Positions 1-8,194 of a stretch of 64,000 nt of DNA are shown in pieces. Source of the stretch: Caenibius sp. WL (GTDB lineage Bacteria; Pseudomonadota; Alphaproteobacteria; Sphingomonadales; Sphingomonadaceae); contig NZ_CP081844.1 in assembly GCF_019803445.1 (NCBI RefSeq), positions 1,810,501 through 1,874,500 of the forward strand, written 5' to 3'. Each line of letters opens with the position of its first letter. Positions within the stretch are counted from its first letter, which is position 1. Made by a program: the position numbers and the translations under genes. The notes under the pieces were generated by a model that saw only the letters and a program-made list of their open reading frames with translations, was not told the DNA's origin and did not search any database.

Positions 1-1483
1 TGAGGCTCTGCGTCAGCACGGGCTGGTCCATGGTGATGACCACGGCGGGCGCGGTCGCCAGCCCGAGCCGGTCCAGCGCATCGCGCCGCCCGGCATTGCC
101 GAACCGGGCATTGTAGCCATCGCGCCGGGCGGACATGATCAGATCGGCATCGGCATCGATCCCGACATAGGCCTTGCCATGCACGGTCAGCATATCGGCG
201 ACGATGCGGCCCACCCGGCCGAAGCCGATGATAATGACGCGCGGTTCGGCGCCGTCGCCCCCCGTGTCCGCTTGCGGCGGGAAAGGTTCGACCCGCCGTG
301 CGACAGCCCGGCCCACCGCCGCCAGCAGCGGTGTGACCGTCAGCCCGATCGCGGTGACGATCTGCCAGAACAGCGCCGTGCCGGGCTGGATCAGCAGCGC
401 CTGCGTGGCGGCGGTGAGCACGATCAGCGTGGTTTCCGAAGGGCTGGCCATCAGAATGCCGGTTTCGGTGGCGGTGCTGCGCCGCGCGCCCATCATGCGC
501 AGCAGCAGGCCGGTGACCACGGCCTTGAGCACCAGCACACCGACCACCCCGGCGAGAATCGACCAGAGGTTGTTCCAGATCGTCGCCAGATCGAGCCCCA
601 TGCCCACGGTGATGAGAAACACCCCGAGCGCCAGGCCCTTGAACGGTTCGGTGATCGCTTCGACTTCGGCGTTGTATTCGGTTTCCGCGATCAGCAGCCC
701 GGCCACCAGCGCGCCGACGATGGGCGACAGGCCCGCCGCCGCCGTGGCCAGACTGGCGCCGATCACCACCAGCAGGCTGGCGGAGAGGAACAGTTCGGGG
801 CTCTTGGTGCGCGCGGCCTGAGTGAACAGCCGGGGCAGGGCGAAGCGGCCGATCACCAGCATGGCGATCACCACCAGCCCGCCGATCCAGATGGTCTGGA
901 ACATGTCGCCCATGCCTTCGCTCTGCGCGTAGGGGGCCATGGCGCCGAGGAGGAAGATGATCGGCACGATGGCGATATCTTCGAACAGCAGCATCGACAG
1001 CGCCGCCCGGCCGACCGCCGTCCGCGTACCGGAAATGGGCAGGACCAGCGCGGTGGACGACAGGGCAAGAGCAAGGCCCAGCGCAAGCGCGCCGGTCCAG
1101 TATTGCCCGAGCATCGTCAGGCCCAGGGCGAGCAATCCGGCGGCCACTGTCAGTTCCAGCGCGCCGAGCCCGAACACCAGCCTGCGCATCGCCCATAGCC
1201 GGTTGAACGACAGTTCGAGGCCGATAGTGAACAGCAGCAGGATGATGCCGAATTCGGCGAAGGGTTCCAGCCCTTCGGGATCGGTGATCGTGAAATGGGT
1301 CAGCCATGGATAGTCTGCGACCATCCGCCCGAGCCCGTAGGGCCCCACCGCCAGACCGACCATGAGAAAACCGATGATCGGGGTGATGCGAAAGCGCGCG
1401 AAAATCGGGATGACCAGCCCCGCCGCCCCCAGAATGACCAACGCATCGGAGAGCATGGTGGAGGGGGACATTTCGGCGGACAT
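1..1483 (-). CDS. Kef-type monovalent cation:proton antiporter (CPA2), partial
   Basis: Inner-membrane antiporter expected to exchange K+ or Na+ for protons. I translated it on the minus strand because it has no stop inside the window; its C-terminus lies beyond base 1. About 490 residues are visible: a row of roughly a dozen hydrophobic helices with CPA2-type signatures (GFLMVGLAVGPYG near residue 40, LSSTALVLP, GLLIAETEY), followed by a Rossmann-like TrkA-N start (RVIIIGFGRVGR) that in Kef proteins senses NAD(H). In-frame ATGs lie at 1483, 1471 and 1456; none has a clear Shine-Dalgarno, so the start is approximate. The exact ion and any glutathione gating cannot be read from sequence. Confidence 0.8.
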   Translation of the reverse strand, partial: MSAEMSPSTMLSDALVILGAAGLVIPIFARFRITPIIGFLMVGLAVGPYGLGRMVADYPWLTHFTITDPEGLEPFAEFGIILLLFTIGLELSFNRLWAMRRLVFGLGALELTVAAGLLALGLTMLGQYWTGALALGLALALSSTALVLPISGTRTAVGRAALSMLLFEDIAIVPIIFLLGAMAPYAQSEGMGDMFQTIWIGGLVVIAMLVIGRFALPRLFTQAARTKSPELFLSASLLVVIGASLATAAAGLSPIVGALVAGLLIAETEYNAEVEAITEPFKGLALGVFLITVGMGLDLATIWNNLWSILAGVVGVLVLKAVVTGLLLRMMGARRSTATETGILMASPSETTLIVLTAATQALLIQPGTALFWQIVTAIGLTVTPLLAAVGRAVARRVEPFPPQADTGGDGAEPRVIIIGFGRVGRIVADMLTVHGKAYVGIDADADLIMSARRDGYNARFGNAGRRDALDRLGLATAPAVVITMDQPVLTQSL

Positions 1484-1548
1484 GCTGCCGGAGTAACCGG
1501 CACGGCCCCGCTTGTCACGCGGGCGTTATGCGACGGGCCAGCGGTGTT

Positions 1549-3183
1549 TCAGCCCCCGCCGGCGGTGTGGGGGCCAATGGCCGGATGACCGTGGGTTTCC
1601 TCGTCGCCGCTGCGCGCGGGCGTGTCGTTCCATTCGATCCGGTAGAGATCGAACCGCCGGTCGTTGAGATTCTGCACCGTGCCTTCGGCGCGCGCCCATG
1701 ACAGGTCGGCGAGATTCACGTCGCTGATCGTCAGCGTCTCGACATTCTCGCTCGCTTCGGCGGCCACCCCGTCACGCGCGAAGGGGAAATCGCAAGGGGT
1801 GAGAATGCAGCTCTGCGCATACTGGATATCCATGTTGCCGACATTGGGCAGATTGCCGACGTTGCCCGACAGCACGACGAAGCACTGGTTTTCGATGGCG
1901 CGGGCCTGCGCGCAATAGCGCACGCGCATGTAGCCCTGGCGGCTGTCGGTGCAGAAGGGCACGAAAATGATCCGTGCGCCTTCGTCCACCAGACGGCGGG
2001 CCAGTTCGGGGAATTCGGAATCGTAGCAGATGAGCACCCCGATCGGGCCGCAATCGGTGGGAATCGAATCGATCGAATCACCGCCCTTGATGTTCCACCA
2101 ATAGGCTTCGTTGGGCGTGGGGTGGATCTTTTCCTGCTCGTGCACCGATCCGTCGCGCAGGCAGATATAGGCGACGTTGTGGATGTCGCCGTCTTCCTTC
2201 TGCGTCGGATGCGATCCGCCGATGATGTTGATGTTGTACTGCAGCGCCATTTCCGACAGCGCCTTGCGGATGCGCGGGGTGTAGCGGGAAAGCGCCTCGA
2301 TCGCTTCAAGCGGGGTGAGCTCCTTTTCCTCGAACGACAGCAGCATCAGGGTGAACATCTCGGGAAAAACGATGAAGTCTGCCTCATAATCGGCTGCAAC
2401 ATCGATGAAATATTCGATCTGCCCGATGAACTCCTCGAAATCTTTCACCGCGCGGGCCTGAAGCTGGCAGGTGGCGATGCGCACGCTTTCGACATCGCGC
2501 GGCAGGCGGAATTTGGTCGGCTGGTCGCGGTCGACGAACGGATTGCGCCACACCATATGCGCGGCATAGGCGCGCGATTTCTTGTCTTCCGGCAGGTAGT
2601 TCTTGAGGATGCCGATCGGTTCGAAGCCGTTGGCGAGTTGGAAACGCAGCACGGGATCGTGGATTTTCCCGTCCTGCACTTTGGCCAGATAATCCTCTGG
2701 CCCGTCGATCTTGCGCCACAGCCGCTGGAGATTGGGCATGCGCCCGCCGAACACGATGCCCGACAGGTCGAGCCGTTCGGCCAGCGCCCGGCGTTCTTCA
2801 TAAAGCCGCCGCCCGATGCGCGTGCCGCGCACTTTGGGATCGACGCACATTTCGTAGCCATAAAGCCAGTCGCCGGTGGGATCGTGGCGGCTGCCGTATC
2901 CGTTGCCGGTGATCGCATCCCACGTGTGCGGTTTCAGTGCGACATCGCCATCGATCCGCATTGAAGCGCAATAGCCGACCAGCTTGCCATCCATCTTGGC
3001 GACGAAGCAGCCTTCGGGGAAATTGTTCAACTGCCCGCGGATTTCGCTCATCCGGTAGGCGGGCAATTCGTCATAGACGCGGCGAACCAGTGCCGAAATC
3101 GCCCTGGCATCTTCGGGGCGGGCCTGGCGGACTTCCAGGCGGGCCTTGGCGCGGGCTTCCGTGGCGGCGCGGGCTTCTGTCAT
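1549..3183 (-). CDS. GNAT acetyltransferase fused to carbon-nitrogen hydrolase
   Basis: A 544-residue two-domain protein. Residues about 15-200 form a GNAT domain (VDPKVRGTRIGRRLYEER is the acetyl-CoA loop). Residues about 235-510 form a nitrilase-superfamily amidohydrolase with the Glu-Lys-Cys triad visible as FPEMF, EKIHPTPNE and LICYDSEFPE. Such fusions are a known bacterial family of unclear substrate; a small-amide or acyl-amine role is inference. I chose the ATG at 3183 because extending upstream to 3279 would read through the icd terminator hairpin. It lies downstream of icd on the same strand but is separated from it by that terminator. Confidence 0.85.
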   Translation of the reverse strand: MTEARAATEARAKARLEVRQARPEDARAISALVRRVYDELPAYRMSEIRGQLNNFPEGCFVAKMDGKLVGYCASMRIDGDVALKPHTWDAITGNGYGSRHDPTGDWLYGYEMCVDPKVRGTRIGRRLYEERRALAERLDLSGIVFGGRMPNLQRLWRKIDGPEDYLAKVQDGKIHDPVLRFQLANGFEPIGILKNYLPEDKKSRAYAAHMVWRNPFVDRDQPTKFRLPRDVESVRIATCQLQARAVKDFEEFIGQIEYFIDVAADYEADFIVFPEMFTLMLLSFEEKELTPLEAIEALSRYTPRIRKALSEMALQYNINIIGGSHPTQKEDGDIHNVAYICLRDGSVHEQEKIHPTPNEAYWWNIKGGDSIDSIPTDCGPIGVLICYDSEFPELARRLVDEGARIIFVPFCTDSRQGYMRVRYCAQARAIENQCFVVLSGNVGNLPNVGNMDIQYAQSCILTPCDFPFARDGVAAEASENVETLTISDVNLADLSWARAEGTVQNLNDRRFDLYRIEWNDTPARSGDEETHGHPAIGPHTAGGG

Positions 3184-3206
3184 TTTGGGGCTGTGCTCCG
3201 GATACG

Positions 3207-3231
3207 AAAAACCCTCCCGTCGGGGGAGGGT
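3207..3231 (-). terminator. Rho-independent terminator of icd
   Basis: Perfect 8-bp stem ACCCTCCC/GGGAGGGT with a short loop, followed in the minus direction by five T. It lies between the icd stop and the next minus-strand gene. Confidence 0.85.
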
Positions 3232-3237
3232 TAGCGA

Positions 3238-3298
3238 GAACGGGGCATGCTGGGCAAGCCCCGTTCGCGATGCGGGCATGAACCAGTCATGCCCGCAT
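3238..3298. repeat. Two adjacent perfect hairpins downstream of icd
   Basis: GAACGGGGC/GCCCCGTTC (3238-3246 with 3258-3266) and ATGCGGGCATGA/TCATGCCCGCAT (3270-3281 with 3287-3298, 5-nt loop). Neither has a U-tract. They sit between the icd stop and its terminator and may stabilise the mRNA 3' end or be a dispersed intergenic repeat. Confidence 0.6.
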
Positions 3299-3316
3299 GC
3301 CGTATGTCCGAAGGAA

Positions 3317-4540
3317 TCAGGCCCAGCCGGCCATTTCCGTTTCGAGGTTCTGCACGATCGCCTCGAAGAACTGTTCGGTCGTCATCCATGCCTGATCGGG
3401 GCCGATCAGCAGCGCCAGATCCTTGGTCATCTTGCCGCTTTCGACGGTTTCGATGCAGATGCGTTCGAGCGTTTCGGCGAAGCGCACCACGTCGGGCGTA
3501 TTGTCGAACTTGCCGCGATACATCAGGCCGCGCGTCCACGCGAAGATCGATGCGATCGGATTGGTCGAGGTCGCCTTGCCCTGCTGGTGCTGGCGATAGT
3601 GGCGGGTGACGGTGCCGTGCGCCGCTTCCGCTTCCACGGTCTTGCCGTCCGGCGTCATCAGGACCGAAGTCATCAGGCCCAGCGAACCGAAGCCCTGCGC
3701 AACCGTATCGGACTGCACGTCGCCGTCGTAGTTCTTGCAGGCCCAGACGAACTTGCCGCTCCACTTGAGAGCCGAAGCCACCATGTCGTCGATCAGGCGA
3801 TGTTCGTAAACGATGCCCTTTTCGGCGAACTTTTCCTTGAAGCCTTCGGTGTCGAACACTTCCTGGAACAGATCCTTGAAGCGGCCGTCATAGGCCTTCA
3901 TGATCGTGTTCTTGGTCGAGAGGTACACCGGCCAGCCGAGGTTGTAGCCGTAGTTGAAGCTGGCGCGGGCGAAATCGCGGATCGAATCGTCGAGGTTGTA
4001 CATCGCCATGGCGACGCCGCTGGACGGGAAGTTGAACACTTCCAGATCGAGGTTTTCGCCGTTGTCGCCTTCGAACACCAGGCGCAGCTTGCCGGGGCCG
4101 GGGATCAGCGTGTCGGTGGCGCGGTACTGGTCACCGAAAGCGTGACGGCCGACGACGATCGGATCGGTCCAGCCGGGCACCAGCCGCGGCACGTTCTGGA
4201 TCACGATCGGTTCGCGGAACACCACGCCGCCCAGGATGTTGCGGATCGTGCCGTTGGGCGACTTCCACATCTTCTTGAGGCTGAATTCTTCGACGCGCGC
4301 TTCATCGGGGGTGATGGTGGCGCATTTGACGCCCACGCCGTACTGCTTGATCGCGTTGGCGGCGTCGACGGTGATCTGGTCGTCGGTTTCGTCGCGCTTC
4401 TCGACCGAGAGATCGTAGTACTTCAGATCGATGTCCAGATAAGGCAGGATCAGCCGTTCGCGGATCCACTGCCAGATAATCCGGGTCATTTCGTCGCCGT
4501 CGAGTTCGACGACGGGGTTAGCAACCTTGATCTTTGCCAT
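3317..4540 (-). CDS. icd: NADP-dependent isocitrate dehydrogenase
   Basis: TCA-cycle enzyme oxidising isocitrate to 2-oxoglutarate with NADP+, cytosolic dimer. The 407-residue length and sequence fit the eukaryote-like (IDH1/2-type) subfamily common in alphaproteobacteria: start [29 protein letters not shown] substrate loop, metal-binding region [13 protein letters not shown] with YDGDVQSD, and [10 protein letters not shown] near the NADP site. AGGA lies upstream of the ATG. A terminator follows. It is the last intact host gene before the prophage. Confidence 0.97.
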   Translation of the reverse strand: MAKIKVANPVVELDGDEMTRIIWQWIRERLILPYLDIDLKYYDLSVEKRDETDDQITVDAANAIKQYGVGVKCATITPDEARVEEFSLKKMWKSPNGTIRNILGGVVFREPIVIQNVPRLVPGWTDPIVVGRHAFGDQYRATDTLIPGPGKLRLVFEGDNGENLDLEVFNFPSSGVAMAMYNLDDSIRDFARASFNYGYNLGWPVYLSTKNTIMKAYDGRFKDLFQEVFDTEGFKEKFAEKGIVYEHRLIDDMVASALKWSGKFVWACKNYDGDVQSDTVAQGFGSLGLMTSVLMTPDGKTVEAEAAHGTVTRHYRQHQQGKATSTNPIASIFAWTRGLMYRGKFDNTPDVVRFAETLERICIETVESGKMTKDLALLIGPDQAWMTTEQFFEAIVQNLETEMAGWA

Positions 4541-4785
4541 GTTTGTCCTGTCGCTCCTGGGGAAGTGTGCGCGCCTCTTAGCAGCTAGCGGCGCTGGCGC
4601 AAGGCGCGGTTTTCCGCGTTCGCTTCTCGGGCGGCGCGCGGCGGCAGGGTGGCTTCAAGCCGGATGCGGGCCGGGCTTGCGGCAGCGCGCGGGCGAGCCC
4701 CGATGCAGGGGCGGCGTGCGGTGCTTCACCCGAAAACGCAGGCGGGGTGAGACGAACGCAGCCTTATCGCGGGCATGAAAAACCC
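4541..4785. other. Host intergenic region between icd and attL
   Basis: Holds the presumed icd promoter region, transcribed leftward, and at its right edge the original tRNA terminator. I see no gene here. Confidence 0.5.
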
Positions 4786-4810
4786 GCCGTATCCGTTTGG
4801 AAAGGCGGGC
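4778..4810 (-). terminator. Displaced native terminator of tRNA-Val
   Basis: On the minus strand GCCCGCC and GGCGGGT pair perfectly around a 15-nt loop, then a run of T. It served the tRNA before integration and now follows only the left-hand tRNA fragment. Confidence 0.75.
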
Positions 4811-4864
4811 TTTTCGAATGGTGGGCGTAGCAAGGATTGAACTTGCGACCCCTACGATGTCAAC
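4786..4864. repeat. attL: 79-bp left copy of the attachment repeat
   Basis: Identical over 79 bp to 61108-61186. It contains the 3' part of tRNA-Val (from the anticodon through the T arm and CCA) and part of its terminator. Identity stops within the anticodon loop (GTCAAC, then CGCAG instead of ATAG). Outside the repeat a looser match (GCATGAAAAA) extends leftward. This marks the left prophage boundary. Confidence 0.95.
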
Positions 4865-4921
4865 GCAGGGCATTGTGGCGACAATGGCTCAAATCCACGA
4901 GTCGCGCGCAAGTCGGTTTCG

Positions 4922-4936
4922 GAACAATAACGGAAC
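4922..4936. promoter_or_regulatory. LexA (SOS) box GAAC-N7-GAAC
   Basis: GAAC AATAACG GAAC is a perfect match to the alphaproteobacterial LexA operator in reverse orientation (GTTC-N7-GTTC). It is about 60 nt upstream of the first phage gene and also inside the presumed attP arm region. Confidence 0.7.
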
Positions 4937-4955
4937 AAACCCACTTTTTGCGCTA

Positions 4956-4977
4956 ACTTCACGCAAAACTCACGCAA
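4956..4977. promoter_or_regulatory. Candidate integrase arm-type sites, left
   Basis: Two tandem 11-mers, ACTTCACGCAA and AACTCACGCAA. The second recurs exactly at the other phage end (61056-61066), also as the second of a tandem pair. Paired direct repeats flanking the core are what tyrosine integrases bind as arm sites. Confidence 0.6.
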
Positions 4978-4993
4978 GAAGCTGGGGGCCCAT

Positions 4994-5260
4994 ATGAACC
5001 TCCGACCCCTCATTAAAGAACTGCGCGATCAGAGTGCGCACATGGCGGCCGGCGCCATTGCCGTAGTACCCCTGGCTGTGCTCGGCGTCGGGCCGTTCAC
5101 ATTGGCCTGGATTACGTTCTGCATGGGAATGGTCCGGGAGGTAGGAGAGGAAGGCAAGCCTGTTACCCTGGCCAAGATTTGGAAGGCGCTGGGGTCGAAA
5201 CGCGACCTCACGTTCTGGACGATCGTCGGGTTTGCTGTGGGGGCATTCTCATTGACGTAG
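4994..5260 (+). CDS. Small membrane protein, possibly SOS-controlled
   Basis: An 88-residue protein with two hydrophobic segments (about residues 18-45 and 72-88) joined by a charged loop. I recognise no family. It is the first gene inside attL and has a LexA box about 60 nt upstream, so induction with the SOS response is likely. Its shape would fit a holin-like or membrane-modifying role, but the lysis genes lie elsewhere at 15226-16776, so this is only a guess. GGGGG lies a few nucleotides before the ATG. Confidence 0.6.
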   Translation: MNLRPLIKELRDQSAHMAAGAIAVVPLAVLGVGPFTLAWITFCMGMVREVGEEGKPVTLAKIWKALGSKRDLTFWTIVGFAVGAFSLT

Positions 5261-5413
5261 GCAGTGTTCAGAATAACGGTGAACAGTAACTTCAAACTGA
5301 ATGCGTAAGTGAATTAAATGTGCGGAAGTAAAAAAGCGGTTTCACAGCGCTTATACTTTTGCATTTGCACAGGTAGGACCCGCGTTTTTCTACGAATTAC
5401 TTGCATTTTTTAT

Positions 5414-5441
5414 TTGCACTTCGCTCGGCATTATGTATTTT
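5414..5441 (+). promoter_or_regulatory. Candidate promoter for the left early gene train
   Basis: TTGCAC, 16-nt spacer, TATTTT in an AT-rich stretch, about 120 nt before the first gene of the block 5560-9338. Confidence 0.4.
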
Positions 5442-5511
5442 CATCATATCGCAAACGCGATGACGGATTGCCCGCACGTCACATCGAACAGGGCGTTTGA
5501 ATGATGAAAGG

Positions 5512-5551
5512 CTGACCGGGGCTAGGTGAACAGTGGCCCGGCCCCGGTCAG
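5512..5551. repeat. Perfect 11-bp hairpin just before a start codon
   Basis: CTGACCGGGGC (5512-5522) pairs perfectly with GCCCCGGTCAG (5541-5551). It ends 8 nt before the ATG at 5560, leaves no room for a Shine-Dalgarno, and has no T-run. Confidence 0.6.
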
Positions 5552-5559
5552 AAAACCAA

Positions 5560-5694
5560 ATGGCACAATTCCTTGTCCCGATATTCTTCGCATTCGCAGG
5601 CAGTGTTGCCGTGGCCAGCTTGGCCCATGATCTCTGCCAAGCGGTGCGCGCATATCCGCTAATCTCGCATCAACTCGCCGCATGGGAGGCTTGA
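5560..5694 (+). CDS. Small hydrophobic protein, 44 aa
   Basis: MAQFLVPIFFAFAGSVAVAS opens a single hydrophobic segment, followed by a polar tail. No family recognised. It is 3 nt upstream of the next gene, which supports it as coding. Its start lies beside the strong hairpin at 5512-5551, so translation may be controlled. Confidence 0.5.
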   Translation: MAQFLVPIFFAFAGSVAVASLAHDLCQAVRAYPLISHQLAAWEA

Positions 5695-5697
5695 GCA

Positions 5698-5907
5698 ATG
5701 ACTGCACTCGAATTTTGGATCGGTACGGCCACAGACGCCAACGGCGATATGCAGTGGTCGGATATCATCTGGTGCGATGGCCTCCATGCGGCAGGCGCGC
5801 TTGAAACGGCCCGAAGCTATGCCGATGCCGATGATGCGCCGAGCGGCTGCACTATAGCGGTGCACGGCCCTTATGTGACCAATCGTGCTGCGGAGGGCGT
5901 AATATGA
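5698..5907 (+). CDS. Hypothetical phage protein, 69 aa
   Basis: Acidic, soluble small protein, no recognised motif. Its stop overlaps the next start as ATGA (5904-5907), so the pair is translationally coupled. Confidence 0.65.
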   Translation: MTALEFWIGTATDANGDMQWSDIIWCDGLHAAGALETARSYADADDAPSGCTIAVHGPYVTNRAAEGVI

Positions 5908-6137
5908 ACGCCTATAACCCCATTGCCACCTTGCAGCGCCTAGAGGCTTCCGGCTTCAAGCGAGCGCAGGCTGAGACATTGGCCGACGAACTGCACAGTG
6001 CTACAACGCAGCTTGTGACGAAGGACGAGCTAACCAAGGCGCTAGACGCACAGGCAAACCGCCTGACGCTGCGCATTTGCTCGGTCATGGGCCTGATGCT
6101 GGCCGCAGCCGTCACGATCTCCAAAGTCTTCGCATAA
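5904..6137 (+). CDS. Coiled-coil protein with C-terminal membrane anchor, 77 aa
   Basis: Residues about 8-58 look helical and amphipathic. Residues about 58-77 form one membrane helix (SVMGLMLAAAVTISKVFA). The architecture recalls DUF1640/CCDC90-like small coiled-coil anchors, but this is a weak resemblance. Start overlaps the previous stop. Confidence 0.65.
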   Translation: MNAYNPIATLQRLEASGFKRAQAETLADELHSATTQLVTKDELTKALDAQANRLTLRICSVMGLMLAAAVTISKVFA

Positions 6138-6223
6138 GCCGAAACTAGGCGCCGAGCGCGCCTAGTCGCCATGCACTGCCCGCGCATGGCCTGATGATGG
6201 CAGGGCATACAAGGATTCTTACC

Positions 6224-6613
6224 ATGGCCACGTTCAACAAAGACGAACGCAATGCAATCAACGCTGCCTTTGACGCAATCGAATATCTGTGCGGCTCGAC
6301 CAATTGGAGTGATCCCGCAACGCTTCGCGAGGCGCTGAAGCTGGAGCGCCGGGAAACGCAGGATACGACGATAGCAAAAGCCATGATTTGCAAGGCATGG
6401 CTTGAAGGCGCAGACCATCCGCACAAGCCTGCCAGCGCATTCCATTGGGTGCGCCCCGGCTATCTAAAAGCTCAACTGCTTGGTGTTGGCCATGCCGTGC
6501 AACGTGCTGATAGCGCCTACACTGGCCCGATGGTCTCAAAGGCGCGCGATCTTTGCCCGGCAGCGATCGAGGCAATCGACGCGCAAACCGCGCGGAACAT
6601 CTGCGCTTCATAA
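6224..6613 (+). CDS. Hypothetical phage protein, 129 aa
   Basis: Soluble protein without recognised motifs. I chose ATG 6224 because AAGGA precedes it; an upstream in-frame start at 6194 has no ribosome site. It stands alone, separated by about 85-110 nt from its neighbours. Confidence 0.65.
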   Translation: MATFNKDERNAINAAFDAIEYLCGSTNWSDPATLREALKLERRETQDTTIAKAMICKAWLEGADHPHKPASAFHWVRPGYLKAQLLGVGHAVQRADSAYTGPMVSKARDLCPAAIEAIDAQTARNICAS

Positions 6614-6723
6614 CCCTACCATAGCAAACAGGCGAAACGCGGCCCTTTCCCTGTTTAGGGTCGCGTCCGGCGGAACTGCCCAGGCCGCCGCTGATGAGCC
6701 GGGCACAGGAAAGGCGCACAGCC

Positions 6724-7017
6724 ATGTCATACAACTGGACTGAAACCGATGGCGAGATCGCCACGCTAGCGCTCACAGCAGACGCGCTTGAAATTGCGGG
6801 ATGCAGGGACCTTGGCGACTTTACCGAGCGCTGCGACGGCGAACGTGCCGATATGTTCAGCGTGTACTTTCACTTCACGCCCATAAGCCCGAACGACCTG
6901 CAAGGCGCGGTATGCATTGCGGATCGGGACACGCTGGACGAGGCGCGGGCCTTAGCGCGTGAATTGGCCGAGCGCCACGAATTGCCGGTGCATGATTTTG
7001 CAAGGGCAGGGGCATGA
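6724..7017 (+). CDS. Hypothetical phage protein, 97 aa
   Basis: Acidic soluble protein; AGGAAAGG precedes the ATG. Stop overlaps the following start (ATGA at 7014-7017). The upstream leader shares GGGCACAGGAA with the leader of the gene at 8195. Confidence 0.65.
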   Translation: MSYNWTETDGEIATLALTADALEIAGCRDLGDFTERCDGERADMFSVYFHFTPISPNDLQGAVCIADRDTLDEARALARELAERHELPVHDFARAGA

Positions 7018-7253
7018 CCGCCGCCCGCAAGAGCTTACCGCAATGGCGAATCACGCAAGACGGGGCGCGGGCGCTGCTTCGCGCCGCCGACTATGCCGGG
7101 GCGATAGCGCGCGGCGCAGCCATCGGCTTTCTCAAGCCGGATAGCATTTGTCTGATCGAAGATGCGCAAGCCGCACGGCGCAAAGCGATAGCGGCGCACC
7201 GTACCCTATCCCTGTCTACGGGCGGCACCCCTACCAGTGGAGAGGCCGCATGA
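7014..7253 (+). CDS. Hypothetical phage protein, 79 aa
   Basis: Basic, alanine-rich protein of unknown role. Coupled on both sides by ATGA overlaps, directly upstream of the DNA ligase. A copy of the CCCCTACCAGTGGA repeat lies in its last codons. Confidence 0.65.
   Translation: MTAARKSLPQWRITQDGARALLRAADYAGAIARGAAIGFLKPDSICLIEDAQAARRKAIAAHRTLSLSTGGTPTSGEAA
7227..7241 (+). repeat. Leader repeat CCCCTACCAGTGGA, copy 1
   Basis: Exact 14-mer shared with 8155-8168; a weaker copy is at 9465-9478. It precedes the ligase start by 9 nt. Confidence 0.5.
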
Positions 7254-7957
7254 ACGCCCAGCTATGTCAACTGGCGCAGGATTGGCGGGGTGACTTACCT
7301 GCCGGCGGCGCCATGATCGAGCCCAAGATAGACGGCTGGCGCGCGCTCTACTTCCGCGGGATCGATGGCCAGCCCCGGCTGTGGACGCGTGGCGGCCACC
7401 CTATCGAGGGTGTGGGGCATATCCTCCACCGCTGCCGCCTGATGGAAAGCATGGCAGGGCATCCGCTCTTTATCGACGGGGAGTTTCAAGTCGACGGCTC
7501 ACTAGCCGCCACAAAGGCATGGTGCGAGCGTGGATGGCGATTCGGCGGAGAGGCAGGGCTGTTTCACATGTTCGACGTGATGCCGCACAGCGAATGGATC
7601 GCGGGCGGCACGGATCGCCCCTTGCATGAGCGTAAGGCTATGCTGGCCGATCTGGCGCGTCAGGTGGAGGAAGACCCTAGCCTATCGTGGGAATGGCGGC
7701 CCGGTAGCCACGGCAGGGATGGAGAGGCCTCGCCGCTTATCATCATGCCCGATAGCTGGGCATTTGATGCTGGCGACGTGCTGGACGCTGCAAATCGCAT
7801 CTGGGCGGCCGGGGGTGAAGGATGCATGATCAAGGACGCCGATTCGCCCTACCAGCGGAATCGGTGCGGCTCGTGGAGGAAGGTGAAGGCCGAGAATCAG
7901 CACAAGTGGCAAACGTTGCGGAATAATCAAACTGTGGAAGGTCGATATTATGGCTGA
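7250..7957 (+). CDS. ATP-dependent DNA ligase, catalytic domain only
   Basis: Nick-sealing enzyme of the nucleotidyltransferase superfamily, 235 residues. Visible motifs: I (EPKIDGWR, adenylated Lys26), III (FIDGEFQ, residues 74-80), IV (GGEGCMIKD, 188-196) and V (WRKVK, 209-213). Only about 22 residues follow motif V, so the usual OB-fold domain is missing or vestigial. This makes it one of the shortest ligase forms and may require a partner for DNA binding. An RNA-ligase or capping role is less likely. The start overlaps the previous stop. Confidence 0.85.
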   Translation: MNAQLCQLAQDWRGDLPAGGAMIEPKIDGWRALYFRGIDGQPRLWTRGGHPIEGVGHILHRCRLMESMAGHPLFIDGEFQVDGSLAATKAWCERGWRFGGEAGLFHMFDVMPHSEWIAGGTDRPLHERKAMLADLARQVEEDPSLSWEWRPGSHGRDGEASPLIIMPDSWAFDAGDVLDAANRIWAAGGEGCMIKDADSPYQRNRCGSWRKVKAENQHKWQTLRNNQTVEGRYYG

Positions 7958-8126
7958 TCGCATTGCTCAAATATTGGAGCAGCACATCAAGGTCCTCATG
8001 AAAAAATTGGATTTGATCGCTCACGGTGTTGAATTTGAGGATACCGCCGAAGAGATCGCACTTCAGCTAGCGAACATCCAAGGGCAGTTGGCCCGGCATG
8101 TCGAACGCAACCCTCGGAAGGCTTGA
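7950..8126 (+). CDS. Hypothetical small protein, 58 aa
   Basis: Starts 8 bp inside the ligase end (ATG at 7950). Mostly helical, with a basic C-terminus. No known family. Coupled translation from the ligase is likely. Confidence 0.55.
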   Translation: MADRIAQILEQHIKVLMKKLDLIAHGVEFEDTAEEIALQLANIQGQLARHVERNPRKA

Positions 8127-8152
8127 CCCTACCACCGCTTAAGGGCCTGCCC

Positions 8153-8168
8153 ACCCCCTACCAGTGGA
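8153..8168 (+). repeat. Leader repeat CCCCTACCAGTGGA, copy 2
   Basis: Same 14-mer as at 7228-7241, here 27 nt upstream of the ATG at 8195 and followed by GGGCACAGGAAGGA, which carries the ribosome site. Confidence 0.5.
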
Positions 8169-8194
8169 AAGCACGGGCACAGGAAGGAACACGA

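Larger units (their letters stand above)
5261..5559. other. AT-richer regulatory gap without a convincing gene
   Basis: Contains an inverted repeat TGTTCA/TGAACA at 5266-5286, a promoter candidate at 5414-5441 and a strong hairpin at 5512-5551. A 60-codon frame at 5318-5500 has no coding character. Confidence 0.5.

Noticed and set aside
3146-4588. A 480-codon plus-strand frame
   Set aside because: Antisense of icd, which is unmistakable.
5266-5286. TGTTCA/TGAACA inverted repeat as a fourth LexA box
   Set aside because: The half-sites are inverted, not direct GTTC repeats with 7-nt spacing.
5318-5500. A 60-codon frame in the AT-rich gap
   Set aside because: No ribosome site, odd composition, overlaps promoter-like sequence.
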